DNA from: Sporichthyaceae bacterium
GTDB taxonomy: Bacteria; Actinomycetota; Actinomycetes; Sporichthyales; Sporichthyaceae
Direction: 5' to 3'
Assembly: GCA_036269075.1 (NCBI GenBank)
Contig: DATASX010000026.1
Location: 1 to 60,397 of the forward strand
Length of the DNA stretch: 60,397 nt
Part shown: piece by piece, positions 51,752 through 60,218 of the stretch
How the letters are laid out: the number at the start of each line of letters is the position of its first letter
How positions within the stretch are numbered: position 1 is the first letter of the stretch
Translations under genes and position numbers: made by a program
Notes under the pieces: generated by a model
Database searches by the model: none
The model's input: the letters and a program-made list of their open reading frames with translations, nothing else
Told to the model about the DNA's origin: nothing

Positions 51752-51945
51752 CGAGCAGGCATGCCCGGCGTCGCGACGCGGTCGGTCTGGCCGAGGCGCT
51801 GATCGACGCGGCGTTCGAGCGTGGGTCCGTCAAGATCCGCGCGCTGGTCGACCGGGCGCTGCAGAAGGCTGTCCGTGCCGTGCCCGCAGGCCTGCCCGAA
51901 CTCATCGCCGCTCGGTTCGAGTACCTGGACCCCGAGCCGGAGTAA
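51748..51945 (+). CDS. Small protein coupled to the ECF sigma factor
   Basis: 65 residues. GTG 51748 overlaps the sigma stop by 4 bp (GTGA). It is basic at the N-terminus (TSRHARRRDAVGLAEALIDA) and then amphipathic helical (VKIRALVDRALQKAVRAVPA, LIAARFEYLDPEPE). There is no HxxxCxxC zinc motif or membrane helix, so it is not a ZAS-type anti-sigma factor. Given its position it may be a small regulator of the sigma factor. The stretch 51946-52190 before fdhA has no gene I can support. Confidence 0.55.
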   Translation: MTSRHARRRDAVGLAEALIDAAFERGSVKIRALVDRALQKAVRAVPAGLPELIAARFEYLDPEPE

Positions 51946-52190
51946 CCCTCGAGCCACATGTGCTGCGTCCGGGCGATGAATCGACGGTCCGACACGCACA
52001 GCCCGCCTCGGTTGCAGCTGGCGGGTACCCGGAAATGCCTGTCAGCCGCGGACGGAAGGGGTGCTGGCCACGGCGAGGAAACCTGCCCGCGTCGCGAAGC
52101 TGGCGAGGCGGGAGCGTGCGGGTCGCACCGGCGAGCCCAGCCAGGACATCGAAGTGACCCCGCATCAGACAATCACAGGAGGCAGGGATC

Positions 52191-53402
52191 GTGGCAGGCA
52201 ATCGAGCAGTGGTGTACATGGGGCCGGGAAAGGTCTCCGTCGAGTCGATCGACTATCCGGAGCTGGTGCTGCGGCCCGGCCCCGGGGTGCCCCGGATCAA
52301 CGAGAACCGGTCGTGCCCACACGGCGTGATCCTCAAGGTGGTCGCGACCAACATCTGCGGCAGCGACCAGCACATGGTCCGCGGCCGCACGACTGCGCCG
52401 GAAGGTCTCGTGCTCGGGCACGAGATCACCGGGGAGATCGTGGAGGTAGGGCGCGACGTCGAGTACCGCAAGGTCGGCGATCTGGTGTCGGTGCCGTTCA
52501 ACGTCGCCTGCGGACGGTGCCGTAACTGCATCGAGGGCCGTACCGACGTCTGCCTGCACGTCAACGACCACCCCGGCGGGGCCTACGGCTACGTGGACAT
52601 GGGCGGCTGGCCGGGCGGGCAGGCCGAGTACGTGATGGTCCCCTACGCGGACTGGAACACCTTGCGTTACGACGACAAGGACCAGGCGATGGAGAAGATC
52701 CTCGACCTGACCATGATCACCGACATCTTCCCGACCGGCTACCACGGCTGTGTCCAGGCCGGGGTCGGCACCGGGTCGACTGTCTACATCGCCGGGGGCG
52801 GACCCGTCGGGCTGGCTGCCGCGACCGCGGCGCTGCTCCTCGGGGCGGCCACTGTGATCGTCGGTGACCCGAACGAGGGCCGCCGCGCGCTGGCCCGCAG
52901 CTTCGGCTGCGAGACCGTCGATCCGCTGGCCGGGTCGCTGCCCGAACAGATCGAGCAGATCCTGCGGGTCCCCGAGGTCGACGCCGCGGTGGACTGTGTG
53001 GGCTTCGAGGCGAAGGGGCACCACGACGGCACCGAGGAGAACGCGGCCGTGCTGAACCAGGCCATGGAGGTCACCCGGGCCGCCGGCGGGATCGGCATCC
53101 CGGGCCTCTACGTGACCGAGGACCCGGGCGCGAAGGACGAGGCGGCCCGGCACGGTTCGGTGTCCCTGCGCTTCGGGATCGGCTGGGCCAAGTCGCTGAG
53201 CTTCGCCACCGGCCAGACCCCGACCATGCGATACAACCGGGTGCTGCGGGAGGCAATCCTGAGCGACCGGGCGCACATCGCGCGCAACGTCAACGCGACG
53301 GTGCTCCCGCTCGAGGAGGCACCGCTGGGCTACGAGGAGTTCGACCGGGCAGACGCGAAGAAGTTCGTGCTCGACCCGCACGGTCTGCTCGCCAGCGCGT
53401 AG
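52191..53402 (+). CDS. fdhA: Glutathione-independent formaldehyde dehydrogenase
   Basis: 403 residues from GTG 52191 (GGAGG 8 bp upstream). Zinc-dependent MDR enzyme. It has ATNICGSDQHMVRGRT with the catalytic Cys, LGHEITGEIVEVG, four structural Cys in ACGRCRNCIEGRTDVCL, the NAD-binding YIAGGGPVGLAAATAALLLG, and the family-specific insert (FEAKGHHDGTEENAAVLNQA) plus GRTDVCLHVNDHPGGAYGYV. The closest known relatives are the Pseudomonas putida-type formaldehyde dismutase/dehydrogenases with tightly bound NAD, oxidising formaldehyde to formate. A strong hairpin follows at 53417-53460. Confidence 0.92.
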   Translation: MAGNRAVVYMGPGKVSVESIDYPELVLRPGPGVPRINENRSCPHGVILKVVATNICGSDQHMVRGRTTAPEGLVLGHEITGEIVEVGRDVEYRKVGDLVSVPFNVACGRCRNCIEGRTDVCLHVNDHPGGAYGYVDMGGWPGGQAEYVMVPYADWNTLRYDDKDQAMEKILDLTMITDIFPTGYHGCVQAGVGTGSTVYIAGGGPVGLAAATAALLLGAATVIVGDPNEGRRALARSFGCETVDPLAGSLPEQIEQILRVPEVDAAVDCVGFEAKGHHDGTEENAAVLNQAMEVTRAAGGIGIPGLYVTEDPGAKDEAARHGSVSLRFGIGWAKSLSFATGQTPTMRYNRVLREAILSDRAHIARNVNATVLPLEEAPLGYEEFDRADAKKFVLDPHGLLASA

Positions 53403-53416
53403 GCGATCGCGAGGAA

Positions 53417-53460
53417 CCCGGCGGGCCCGCCCTGGACACAGACAGGGTGGGCCCGTCGGG
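53417..53460. terminator. Bidirectional terminator hairpin
   Basis: An 18-bp stem (53417-53434 with 53443-53460; two G-T pairs) with an 8-base loop (GACACAGA), starting 15 bp after the fdhA stop and lying before the end of the opposing membrane-protein gene (53505). The left arm includes CCCGGCGGGCCC and the right arm GGGCCCGTCGGG. There is no T-run, typical for high-GC bacteria. Confidence 0.8.
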
Positions 53461-53504
53461 CTGAGCTGATGGAGCGTCAGACGCGAAGCGGCCGGCCCTG
53501 CTGG

Positions 53505-54512
53505 TCAGGGGATGCCGGGACTTGCCCGGCGCCGGTGGGAGAGGAACAGCATCCCGGCGAGCGTCGCGATTGCCCACACCGCGAGCACGGCGAGCGGGCG
53601 CACCTGCTGGGCGGAATGGAAGTAGACGGTGTTCCGCAGCGCCGCGACGGTGGCACCGGAGGGCAGCCACTGGGAGAGGAGCGCCAACAGGCCGGGGAGC
53701 AGCGGCGGCGCCACGGCCCCTCCGGACGAGGTGGTGCCGAGCACCATGAACAGCAGGTAGGTCGGCACGATCGCCCAGGGCCCGATCAGCACGGCCATCG
53801 TTGAGGTGAATGCGGCCACCGTGATCACCTGCAGCGCGAGGATCCCCCAGCTCTCCAGGACAGGCAGGGGGAGACGGTGCAGCAACGGTCCCGCGAGCAG
53901 CGCGAGCGCAAGCGACGCCACCAGGGCGAACGCCAGCAGGAATGCGGTCCAGCCCACCAGCGGGAGGCCGGGGGCGTTCGTGCGGACCTGGAACACGGTC
54001 AGGAAGCCGAGGATCGTCGCGGCGATGACGAGATAGAAGACGTCGAGCCCCACCGGGTCGGACGGCGGGAGCGGGTGGGTGTCGATGACGCGGATCCGCG
54101 GGTCCCCATCGGCGGCGCTGGAGAGCACGCGCGCAACGGAGGCACCGGACGCCCCGGCCACGTACAGGTCCGGGGTCGGCGACCTGGCGTCGAGAACGGC
54201 GTAGACCTGTTGGCGTGCCATGGCGCCGAGTGCGGACTCGAGGGACGGGTAAGTGCGGAAGTCGACGCCGCCGCCGGTCACCTGCTCAATCCGGGTGACG
54301 GCCTCGATCCGCACGCGGGCGTCTCCGACGGTCGCGGCGGAGATCCGGTGGGGCACGGGATCGCCGAGCGCGAGCATGTACGCGGCCATGAAGAGCGAGC
54401 CGATCGCGATCGCCAGCGCGGAGACGATCGCAGCGCGGATGTGCGCGGGCCGACGCGGCCGGGCCGGGACGGGGGACCCGGCCAGCGGTCCGGCCACGTC
54501 GACGGCGCTCAT
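53505..54512 (-). CDS. Multi-span membrane protein, ABC-2/YhgE-like
   Basis: 335 residues. One N-terminal helix (IVSALAIAIGSLFMAAYMLA), an extracytoplasmic domain of about 120 residues (VRIEAVTRIEQVTGGGVDFR, VYAVLDARSPTPDLYVAGAS), then five or six helices (VFYLVIAATILGFLTVFQV and others), ending in a helix and SHRRRASPG. This resembles the YhgE/Pip and ABC-2-type permease fold (one helix, outer domain, helix bundle). The ATG (54512) overlaps the stop of the upstream dehydrogenase by 4 bp, so they are one operon. Function unknown. Confidence 0.78.
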   Translation of the reverse strand: MSAVDVAGPLAGSPVPARPRRPAHIRAAIVSALAIAIGSLFMAAYMLALGDPVPHRISAATVGDARVRIEAVTRIEQVTGGGVDFRTYPSLESALGAMARQQVYAVLDARSPTPDLYVAGASGASVARVLSSAADGDPRIRVIDTHPLPPSDPVGLDVFYLVIAATILGFLTVFQVRTNAPGLPLVGWTAFLLAFALVASLALALLAGPLLHRLPLPVLESWGILALQVITVAAFTSTMAVLIGPWAIVPTYLLFMVLGTTSSGGAVAPPLLPGLLALLSQWLPSGATVAALRNTVYFHSAQQVRPLAVLAVWAIATLAGMLFLSHRRRASPGIP

Positions 54513-55414
54513 CCGGCTCTTGCGTTGGAGACGGTCACCTCGGACGTGGCGGTCCGGCCGAGCACCTCGAACAGGGCGGCGATGTCGCGTCGCCCGTAGC
54601 CGAGCGCCGCGGCCCAGGAGAGCAGGTCCGCCGTGGTGGTGGCGCCGGGCAGTGGGACCGCGAGTTCGCGGCCGGCCGTCAGCGCGAGGCCGAGGTCCTT
54701 GGCCAGCAAGGAGACGTCGAACCACGCCTCGTCGGGGAGGTCGAGGACCAACGGCGCCCGGGCCCGCATCATCGGGGAGCCGATGGCGCTGTCCGTCATC
54801 ACCTCCACGGCGAGCTTGCGGTCGATCCCGCCGCGCTCGGCCAGCAGCAGGCCCTCGCTGAAGGCGAGCATCTGCGCGCCCAGGTTGAGGTTGACGGCCA
54901 GCTTGAGCAGCAGTCCCTGGCCGTTCGGGCCGATGTGGGTGACCGTCCGGCCGAGCACGCGCAGCAGCGGCTCCGCGGTACGGAAGGTCGCCTCCTCGCC
55001 GCCGACCATGATCACGAGGGTTCCGTCCTCGGCCGCGGGGACGCTGCCGGAGACCGGCGCGTCGAGCATCTGGGCGCCGATCGCCCGCACCCGGCCGGCG
55101 ACCTGGCGGCTGGTGCTGGGGGCGATCGTGCTCATGTCGATGTAGACGTCTCCCCGACCGAGGCCGGCCAGGATCCCGTCCGGTCCGGAGGTGATCGCCT
55201 CGACGGCGGCGTCGTCGCTGACCGAGCTGAGAGTCATGTCCGCCGCGGCGGCGACCTCGCGAGGCGTCGCGCACCAGACCAGGCCGCCGGAGACGAGCGT
55301 CGCGGCTTTGTCCTGCGTGCGGGAGGTTCCGTACACCTGGTGGCCGGCCTCGAGCAGACGGCCCGCCATGCGGCTGCCCATCGCGCCCAGCCCGACGAAT
55401 CCGACGGTTGTCAT
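54509..55414 (-). CDS. 3-hydroxyisobutyrate dehydrogenase-like NAD(P)-dependent oxidoreductase
   Basis: 301 residues from ATG 55414 (AAGGAG 6 bp upstream). Rossmann TTVGFVGLGAMGSRMAGRLL, the substrate signature MLDAPVSGSVPAAEDGTLVI with the serine-glycine loop, and the catalytic-lysine helix GQGLLLKLAVNLNLGAQMLA. Members of this beta-hydroxyacid dehydrogenase family oxidise 3-hydroxyisobutyrate or reduce tartronate semialdehyde; imine reductases also belong here. The gene lies 11 bp after the aldo/keto reductase gene and overlaps the membrane-protein gene. Confidence 0.9.
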   Translation of the reverse strand: MTTVGFVGLGAMGSRMAGRLLEAGHQVYGTSRTQDKAATLVSGGLVWCATPREVAAAADMTLSSVSDDAAVEAITSGPDGILAGLGRGDVYIDMSTIAPSTSRQVAGRVRAIGAQMLDAPVSGSVPAAEDGTLVIMVGGEEATFRTAEPLLRVLGRTVTHIGPNGQGLLLKLAVNLNLGAQMLAFSEGLLLAERGGIDRKLAVEVMTDSAIGSPMMRARAPLVLDLPDEAWFDVSLLAKDLGLALTAGRELAVPLPGATTTADLLSWAAALGYGRRDIAALFEVLGRTATSEVTVSNARAG

Positions 55415-55425
55415 CAGGGTCTCCT

Positions 55426-56385
55426 TCAGGTCTCGTCGTGCAGCAGGTTGGCTTCGCCGTCGCTGAGCTCGAGCCCGGCCGCGGCGAGGATGGGATCGAC
55501 CTGGTCCGGGCGCCGGAAGCCGACGATCGCGCCGTCGACCGCCGGGTTGCGCAGGGTCCACGCGACGGCAACCGCACCCGGCGTGGTGCCGTGGCGGTCG
55601 GCGACGGCCCGCAGCCGGTCGACCAGGGCGAGGGTCCGGCTCAGCCGCGGCTCCTGGAAGCGCTCGTCGTGCCTGCGCCAGTCGTCGTCCGGCAGCTCCT
55701 GGATCCGCTTGCGGGTCATCGATCCGGTGAGGATGCCCGAGCCCATCGGGGAGTAGACGATCACGCCGATCCCCTCGCGCTCGGCGGTCGGCAGGAGCTC
55801 CTGCTCGGCCTCACGCTCGACCAGTGAGTACTGCGGTTGGAGGGTCTCCACCGGGGCGATCGAGGAGATGCGGCGCAGCTGCTCGGCGTCGAAGTTGGAG
55901 ACGCCGATGTGGCGCACCAGGCCCTGTTCCTTCAGCTCGGCCAGCGCCGACCAGCCCTCCTCGATGTCGGCCGGGGGGATCGGCCAGTGGATCTGGTACA
56001 GGTCGATGGCGTCGATGCCGAGCCGGTCGAGGCTGGCTTCGGCCTCGCGCAGTATCGAGTCGCGCCGCAGGCTGTGCACCACCCGTCGGTCGGGGCCCTC
56101 GAGCAGTGACGCCTTCGTGAACACGTACGGCCGCTGCGCCAGCCCCTCGAGCGCGCGACCGACGACGCGCTCGGAGTGCCCGAACCCGTATGCGGCGGCG
56201 GTGTCGATCCAGTTGATGCCCTGTTCGAGTGCGTGGTGGATCGTGGCGATCGACTGCTCGTCCTCCTGCGGTCCCCAGCCGAATTCCCAGCCGCCGCCGC
56301 CGATGGCCCAGGCGCCGAGTCCGACGCGGGTGATCTCGAGGCCCGTGGCCCCCAGCTGGGTCGTCCGGAGCTGTGTGTGCTGCAT
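55426..56385 (-). CDS. Aldo/keto reductase
   Basis: 319 residues from ATG 56385 (GGGAGAGCAG upstream). TIM-barrel motifs: ITRVGLGAWAIGGGGWEFG, GINWIDTAAAYGFGHSERVV (catalytic Asp/Tyr), YVFTKASLLEG (Lys), DLYQIHWPIPPADIEEGW (His), IGVSNFDAEQL, and the NADPH-binding GAIVGFRRPDQVDPIL. It reduces aldehydes or ketones. It is the first gene of a three-gene operon with the dehydrogenase and the membrane protein, downstream of catalase on the same strand (112-bp gap). Confidence 0.93.
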   Translation of the reverse strand: MQHTQLRTTQLGATGLEITRVGLGAWAIGGGGWEFGWGPQEDEQSIATIHHALEQGINWIDTAAAYGFGHSERVVGRALEGLAQRPYVFTKASLLEGPDRRVVHSLRRDSILREAEASLDRLGIDAIDLYQIHWPIPPADIEEGWSALAELKEQGLVRHIGVSNFDAEQLRRISSIAPVETLQPQYSLVEREAEQELLPTAEREGIGVIVYSPMGSGILTGSMTRKRIQELPDDDWRRHDERFQEPRLSRTLALVDRLRAVADRHGTTPGAVAVAWTLRNPAVDGAIVGFRRPDQVDPILAAAGLELSDGEANLLHDET

Positions 56386-56497
56386 TCCTGCTCTCCCTCG
56401 TGTTAGTTCGGTTGGATACGCATCCCGGCGCCCCCCTCCGGCGTCGGGCCCGTACTGACGCAGCGTCAGAATCGATCTCGCGAGTCCGCCGATGCGC

Positions 56498-57961
56498 TCA
56501 GGTAGAGCCTGCGCGGACGCCCTTCTCCACCCGGTCGCCCAGGTCGTGGTCCACGTTGCGCCAGTAATCGAAAGCGCGCTCCAGAACGGGCTCGGTGACC
56601 CCGGCGAGGAGGTGGCCGACGATGTTGTCGACCAGCCGCGCACGTTGTGCGTCGTCGAACACCTCGCGGACCAATGTCCCGGCCTGTCCCCAGTCGTCGT
56701 CCGCGGCGCGGAGGGTGTACGCGGCGCGCACCATGTCCCCGTCGGTGTACCAGCCCGCGGGCTCGCCGTAGCGGGCGGTGTCGGCCTGCGGGCCGCCCTT
56801 GGAGTTCGGTGCGTACACGGGGTCGGAGACGTTGTGGTAGCGCATCGCGCCGTCCTTGCTGTAGCTGTGCACTGCGGACTTCGGCGCGTTCACCGGCAGC
56901 TGGTTGTAGTTGACGCCGATGCGGGCGCGGTGGGCGTCCGGGTAGGAGAACATCCGGCCCAGCAGCATCTTGTCCGGGCTCGGGCCGATGCCCGGCACCA
57001 TGTTGCTTGGTTCGAAGGCCGCCTGCTCGATCTCGGTGTGGTTGTCGGTCGGGTTGCGGTCCAGGGTCATCCGACCGATTTCGGTGAGCGGGTAGTCGCC
57101 GTGCGGCCAGACCTTGGTCAGGTCGAAGGGGTTGTACCGGTAGGTCTTGGCGTCCTCGAACGGCATGATCTGCACCTTGAGCGTCCACTCCGGGTGGTCG
57201 CCGCGCTGGATCGCGTTGAACAGGTCCCGGGTGTGGAAGTCCCCGTCCGAGCCGGCCAGCGCGTCGGCCTCGGCCTGGGTGAGGAACTCGACGCCCTGGT
57301 GGCTGATGAAGTGGTACTTGACCCAGAACCGCTCGCCTGCGGCGTTGATCCACATGTACGTGTGGCTGGAGTACCCGTTCATGTGACGCCACGTCAGGGG
57401 GATCCCGCGGTCGCCCATCAAGTAGGTGACCTGGTGCGCGGACTCCGGTGAGAGCGTCCAGAAGTCCCACTGCATGTCGTGGTCGCGCAGGTTGTTGTCG
57501 GCGCGGCGCTTCTGCGAGCGGATGAAGTGCTGGAACTTCAGCGGGTCGCGGATGAAGAAGACCGGGGTGTTGTTGCCGACCATGTCGTAGTTGCCCTCGG
57601 ACGTGTAGAACTTGAGCGCGAACCCGCGCGGGTCGCGCCACGTGTCGGGGGAGCCGCGCTCCCCGGCCACCGTGGAGAACCTGGCCAACAGGTCGGTCGC
57701 GGTGCCAGGCTGGAACACTGCGGCTTTGGTCCAGGCGCTGACGTCGTTGGTCACCTCGAACCGGCCGAAGGCCCCACTGCCCTTGGCATGCGGCTGGCGC
57801 TCCGGCGTGCGCTCCCGGTTCCACTGCGCCATCTGCTCGATCAGGTAATGGTCCTGCAGGAGTATCGGGCCGTCGGGCCCAACGGTGAGCGAATGGTCGT
57901 CACTCTCGACCGGAATGCCGGCGTCCGTCGTGGTCGGCGGCGTGGGCTGTGTCGGGGTCAT
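56498..57961 (-). CDS. katA: Heme catalase (small-subunit, KatA-like)
   Basis: 487 residues from ATG 57961, the standard size of clade 3 small-subunit catalase, which decomposes H2O2. The catalytic His lies in [17 protein letters not shown] and the catalytic Asn in [20 protein letters not shown]. The proximal heme Tyr is in [15 protein letters not shown] (RxFxY). NADPH-binding residues are likely, since [20 protein letters not shown] and [11 protein letters not shown] are retained. It diverges from the aquaporin gene (235-bp region), which suggests joint control of peroxide stress. I see no clear FurA/OxyR box. Confidence 0.95.
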   Translation of the reverse strand: MTPTQPTPPTTTDAGIPVESDDHSLTVGPDGPILLQDHYLIEQMAQWNRERTPERQPHAKGSGAFGRFEVTNDVSAWTKAAVFQPGTATDLLARFSTVAGERGSPDTWRDPRGFALKFYTSEGNYDMVGNNTPVFFIRDPLKFQHFIRSQKRRADNNLRDHDMQWDFWTLSPESAHQVTYLMGDRGIPLTWRHMNGYSSHTYMWINAAGERFWVKYHFISHQGVEFLTQAEADALAGSDGDFHTRDLFNAIQRGDHPEWTLKVQIMPFEDAKTYRYNPFDLTKVWPHGDYPLTEIGRMTLDRNPTDNHTEIEQAAFEPSNMVPGIGPSPDKMLLGRMFSYPDAHRARIGVNYNQLPVNAPKSAVHSYSKDGAMRYHNVSDPVYAPNSKGGPQADTARYGEPAGWYTDGDMVRAAYTLRAADDDWGQAGTLVREVFDDAQRARLVDNIVGHLLAGVTEPVLERAFDYWRNVDHDLGDRVEKGVRAGST

Positions 57962-58196
57962 GGCGGATCCCTCCGTGGTCTGCGATACCGAGGTCAGCTG
58001 CGTCCACCGTCCTCTTCGGGGACCGGGCACGTCTTCGCGGCTGGCGCCCAGCCCCGTTACCGGCCAGCGGGAATCTGCTCTGTCCAGCCCGTGGGGGCCG
58101 TAGATGGGCGTTGGCCCTGACGACGTGTCCGCGCAGAAATACGACGCTCAAAGCTCCCGGGCAATGACCCGGGGGTTACCTAGAAGGAGACACACA

Positions 58197-58913
58197 ATGA
58201 CCAGCACGCTGGAAGATATCGACACACCGCACAGCCTTGCCCCGGAATGGATGCGCGCTCGGCCCGCAGTCCGCGCGTCGGCTGGGCGAAAGTACGCCGC
58301 CGAGCTGATTGGGACGTTCTTCCTCGTCTTCACGGCCGGCATCTCCGTGATCACTCACAACGCGCTCGCACCGTTGGGCATCGGCGCAGTGCTGGTGGCC
58401 ATGATCTACGCCGGTGGGCACATCTCCGGCGGCCACTACAACCCGGCCGTCACCATGGCGGTGCTGGTGCGGGGCCGGATCGGGGCGCTCGACGCCGTTG
58501 CCTACTGGGTCGCACAGCTCGTGGGCGGACTGCTCGCCGCGGCGGCCGTCGCGGGCGAGGCCCGCCGCGCGCTGACCGCGGCCCCGTCCCTGTCCGGTCA
58601 CGCGATGACTACCGCGGCAGTCGCGGAACTTCTGTTCACCTTCGCCCTGTGTTACGTGGTGCTCAACGTAGCCACGAGCAGGGACCACCCGGCCAACTCC
58701 TTCTACGGCGTGGCGGTCGGCTTCACGGTGGCCGCGGGGGTCATCGCGGTCGGCGGCGTCTCCGGCGGCGTGTTCAACCCGGCCATCACCCTCGCCACCA
58801 CGGTGTTGGGCCTGTTCACGTGGTCGACGTTGTGGGTGTACGTCGTGGTGCAACTCGTCGCCGGCGCCGCCGCCGGGTCTGTCTTCCTGGCCCTCAACCC
58901 CGAGGACAAGTGA
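58197..58913 (+). CDS. Aquaporin/MIP-family channel with atypical selectivity filter
   Basis: 238 residues, ATG 58197 with AGAAGGAGA 6 bp upstream. There are six hydrophobic helices and two NPA half-helices: HISGGHYNPAVTMAVLVRG (NPA near residue 82) and GGVSGGVFNPAITLATTVLG (NPA near 193). The N-terminal tail of about 35 residues is hydrophilic. In most aquaporins the second NPA is followed by Arg (NPARS), which forms the ar/R filter; here it is Ile. It may conduct water, glycerol, H2O2 or other small neutral solutes. Divergent catalase makes H2O2 plausible. Confidence 0.9.
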   Translation: MTSTLEDIDTPHSLAPEWMRARPAVRASAGRKYAAELIGTFFLVFTAGISVITHNALAPLGIGAVLVAMIYAGGHISGGHYNPAVTMAVLVRGRIGALDAVAYWVAQLVGGLLAAAAVAGEARRALTAAPSLSGHAMTTAAVAELLFTFALCYVVLNVATSRDHPANSFYGVAVGFTVAAGVIAVGGVSGGVFNPAITLATTVLGLFTWSTLWVYVVVQLVAGAAAGSVFLALNPEDK

Positions 58914-58934
58914 CCCTCCCTCAGAAGACCGCGA

Positions 58935-58979
58935 CGAGGACCTCCGCGCACTGCCGTCAGGCGGTACGGGAGGTCCTCG
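58935..58979. terminator. Bidirectional terminator hairpin
   Basis: CGAGGACCTCC (58935-58945) and GGAGGTCCTCG (58969-58979) form a perfect 11-bp stem with a 23-base loop between the convergent aquaporin and response-regulator genes. It probably terminates both. Confidence 0.75.
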
Positions 58980-58983
58980 GCCG

Positions 58984-59349
58984 TCAGCCCTGGCGTTCGA
59001 GAAGATCGAGGATCGCCCTGGCGGACAATGCCGACTTGGGCACGAACCCCAGAGCAGGGCTCCCTGCGATCAGGTCCCTATAATCCTGCTCCGCATGGGT
59101 CGAGATCAGGATCACCCTCAGTGCCCCCGGGGTGCCCTGCCGGTGCAGTTGCCTGGCGATCTCGAAGCCACTCTCGGCGCCCAACTCGATGTCCACCAGG
59201 GCGATGTCGGGCCGCAGTTCCTCGACCCGCTTCAGTGCCTGCGCACCGGTCGAGGCCACGCCGACGACGCAGATGCCCTCGATCTCCAGAAGTTCGCGCG
59301 CGGCATCCAGGAACCGGGAACTGTCGTCGACGATGAGGCAGCGGAGCAT
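58984..59349 (-). CDS. Single-domain response regulator (REC only)
   Basis: 121 residues. Receiver domain with acidic pair CLIVDDSSRFLDAARELL, phospho-Asp in DIALVDIELGAESGFEIARQ, Thr/Ser in RVILISTHAEQDYRDL and Lys in GFVPKSALSARAILDLL. There is no output domain. Stand-alone receivers act as phosphate sinks or by protein-protein contact. It ends 5 bp from the terminator. It lies back to back with the LuxR-type regulator at 59508 and may work in the same pathway as the GAF kinases. Confidence 0.9.
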   Translation of the reverse strand: MLRCLIVDDSSRFLDAARELLEIEGICVVGVASTGAQALKRVEELRPDIALVDIELGAESGFEIARQLHRQGTPGALRVILISTHAEQDYRDLIAGSPALGFVPKSALSARAILDLLERQG

Positions 59350-59507
59350 GGTTTCAGGATCGCAGCACCGACGGGGCCGTGCATGCCCGCTAGCAGGAAT
59401 TCTCACGTTCCGGACAAGGCGTGGGCCCAACCGAATTCCACGTGATCCCCGGCACCGTCGCTCCCCCAGATGTCCGCGTAGCCCAGCGCTGGTTGATAAT
59501 GCGCGCC

Positions 59508-60218
59508 ATGACTACGGAGCCGACGTCGCTCGGCGGCAGACGAGCCGAGCAGCACCACCAGGTCACGACCGCTCGGCGGGTGATCCTGGCCGACGACGAC
59601 GTCCTGCTCAGGGAGGGATTGGCCAGTCTGCTCGAGCGCTCGGGGTTCGACGTGGTCGGGCAGGCCGGCGATGGAGAGCAGCTCCTGACCTTGGCCCGCG
59701 CCCAAGCGCCCGACCTTGTCGTGGCCGACATCCGGATGCCTCCGACTCATACGGTCGAAGGACTTGAGGCAGCGCGGGTGATCCGGGAGGAACTTCCCGA
59801 TACGTCGTTGCTCGTCCTGTCGGCGCACGTCGAGGTCGAGCAGGCGATGGAACTGCTGGCCGGCGGCAGGGGAATCGGCTATCTGCTCAAGAGTCGCGTG
59901 GTTGACGTGGACGACTTCATCGACACCCTCGAGCGGGTCGCGAACGGCGGTTCGGTCGTGGACCCGGCCCTGGTGCAGGAGTTGGTGGCCGCGCGTCGTC
60001 GTGACGATCCGCTCGCGGTGCTGAGCGCGCGTGAGGCGGAGGTCTTGGGGCTGATGGCGGAAGGCCGCTCCAACGCGGGCATTGCTCGTCAGCTGTGGAT
60101 CACGGAGGGAACCGTCGAGAAGCACGTTCGCAGCGTCCTCGCCAAGCTCAGCCTGCCCGAGACCGACAACGACCACCGCCGTGTCCTGGCGGTGCTCACG
60201 TTCCTCGAGTCCCGCTGA
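59508..60218 (+). CDS. NarL/LuxR-family response regulator
   Basis: 236 residues from ATG 59508 (an earlier in-frame ATG at 59499 is possible). Receiver domain (about 27-150): [20 protein letters not shown], phospho-Asp in [37 protein letters not shown] and [17 protein letters not shown]. The LuxR helix-turn-helix (about 170-230) has [20 protein letters not shown] and [15 protein letters not shown]. Regulators of this type pair with HisKA_3 kinases, so the kinases at 38.8 and 48.4 kb are candidate partners. Its 3' end overlaps the fdhD 3' end by 23 bp in opposite orientation. Confidence 0.92.
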   Translation: MTTEPTSLGGRRAEQHHQVTTARRVILADDDVLLREGLASLLERSGFDVVGQAGDGEQLLTLARAQAPDLVVADIRMPPTHTVEGLEAARVIREELPDTSLLVLSAHVEVEQAMELLAGGRGIGYLLKSRVVDVDDFIDTLERVANGGSVVDPALVQELVAARRRDDPLAVLSAREAEVLGLMAEGRSNAGIARQLWITEGTVEKHVRSVLAKLSLPETDNDHRRVLAVLTFLESR

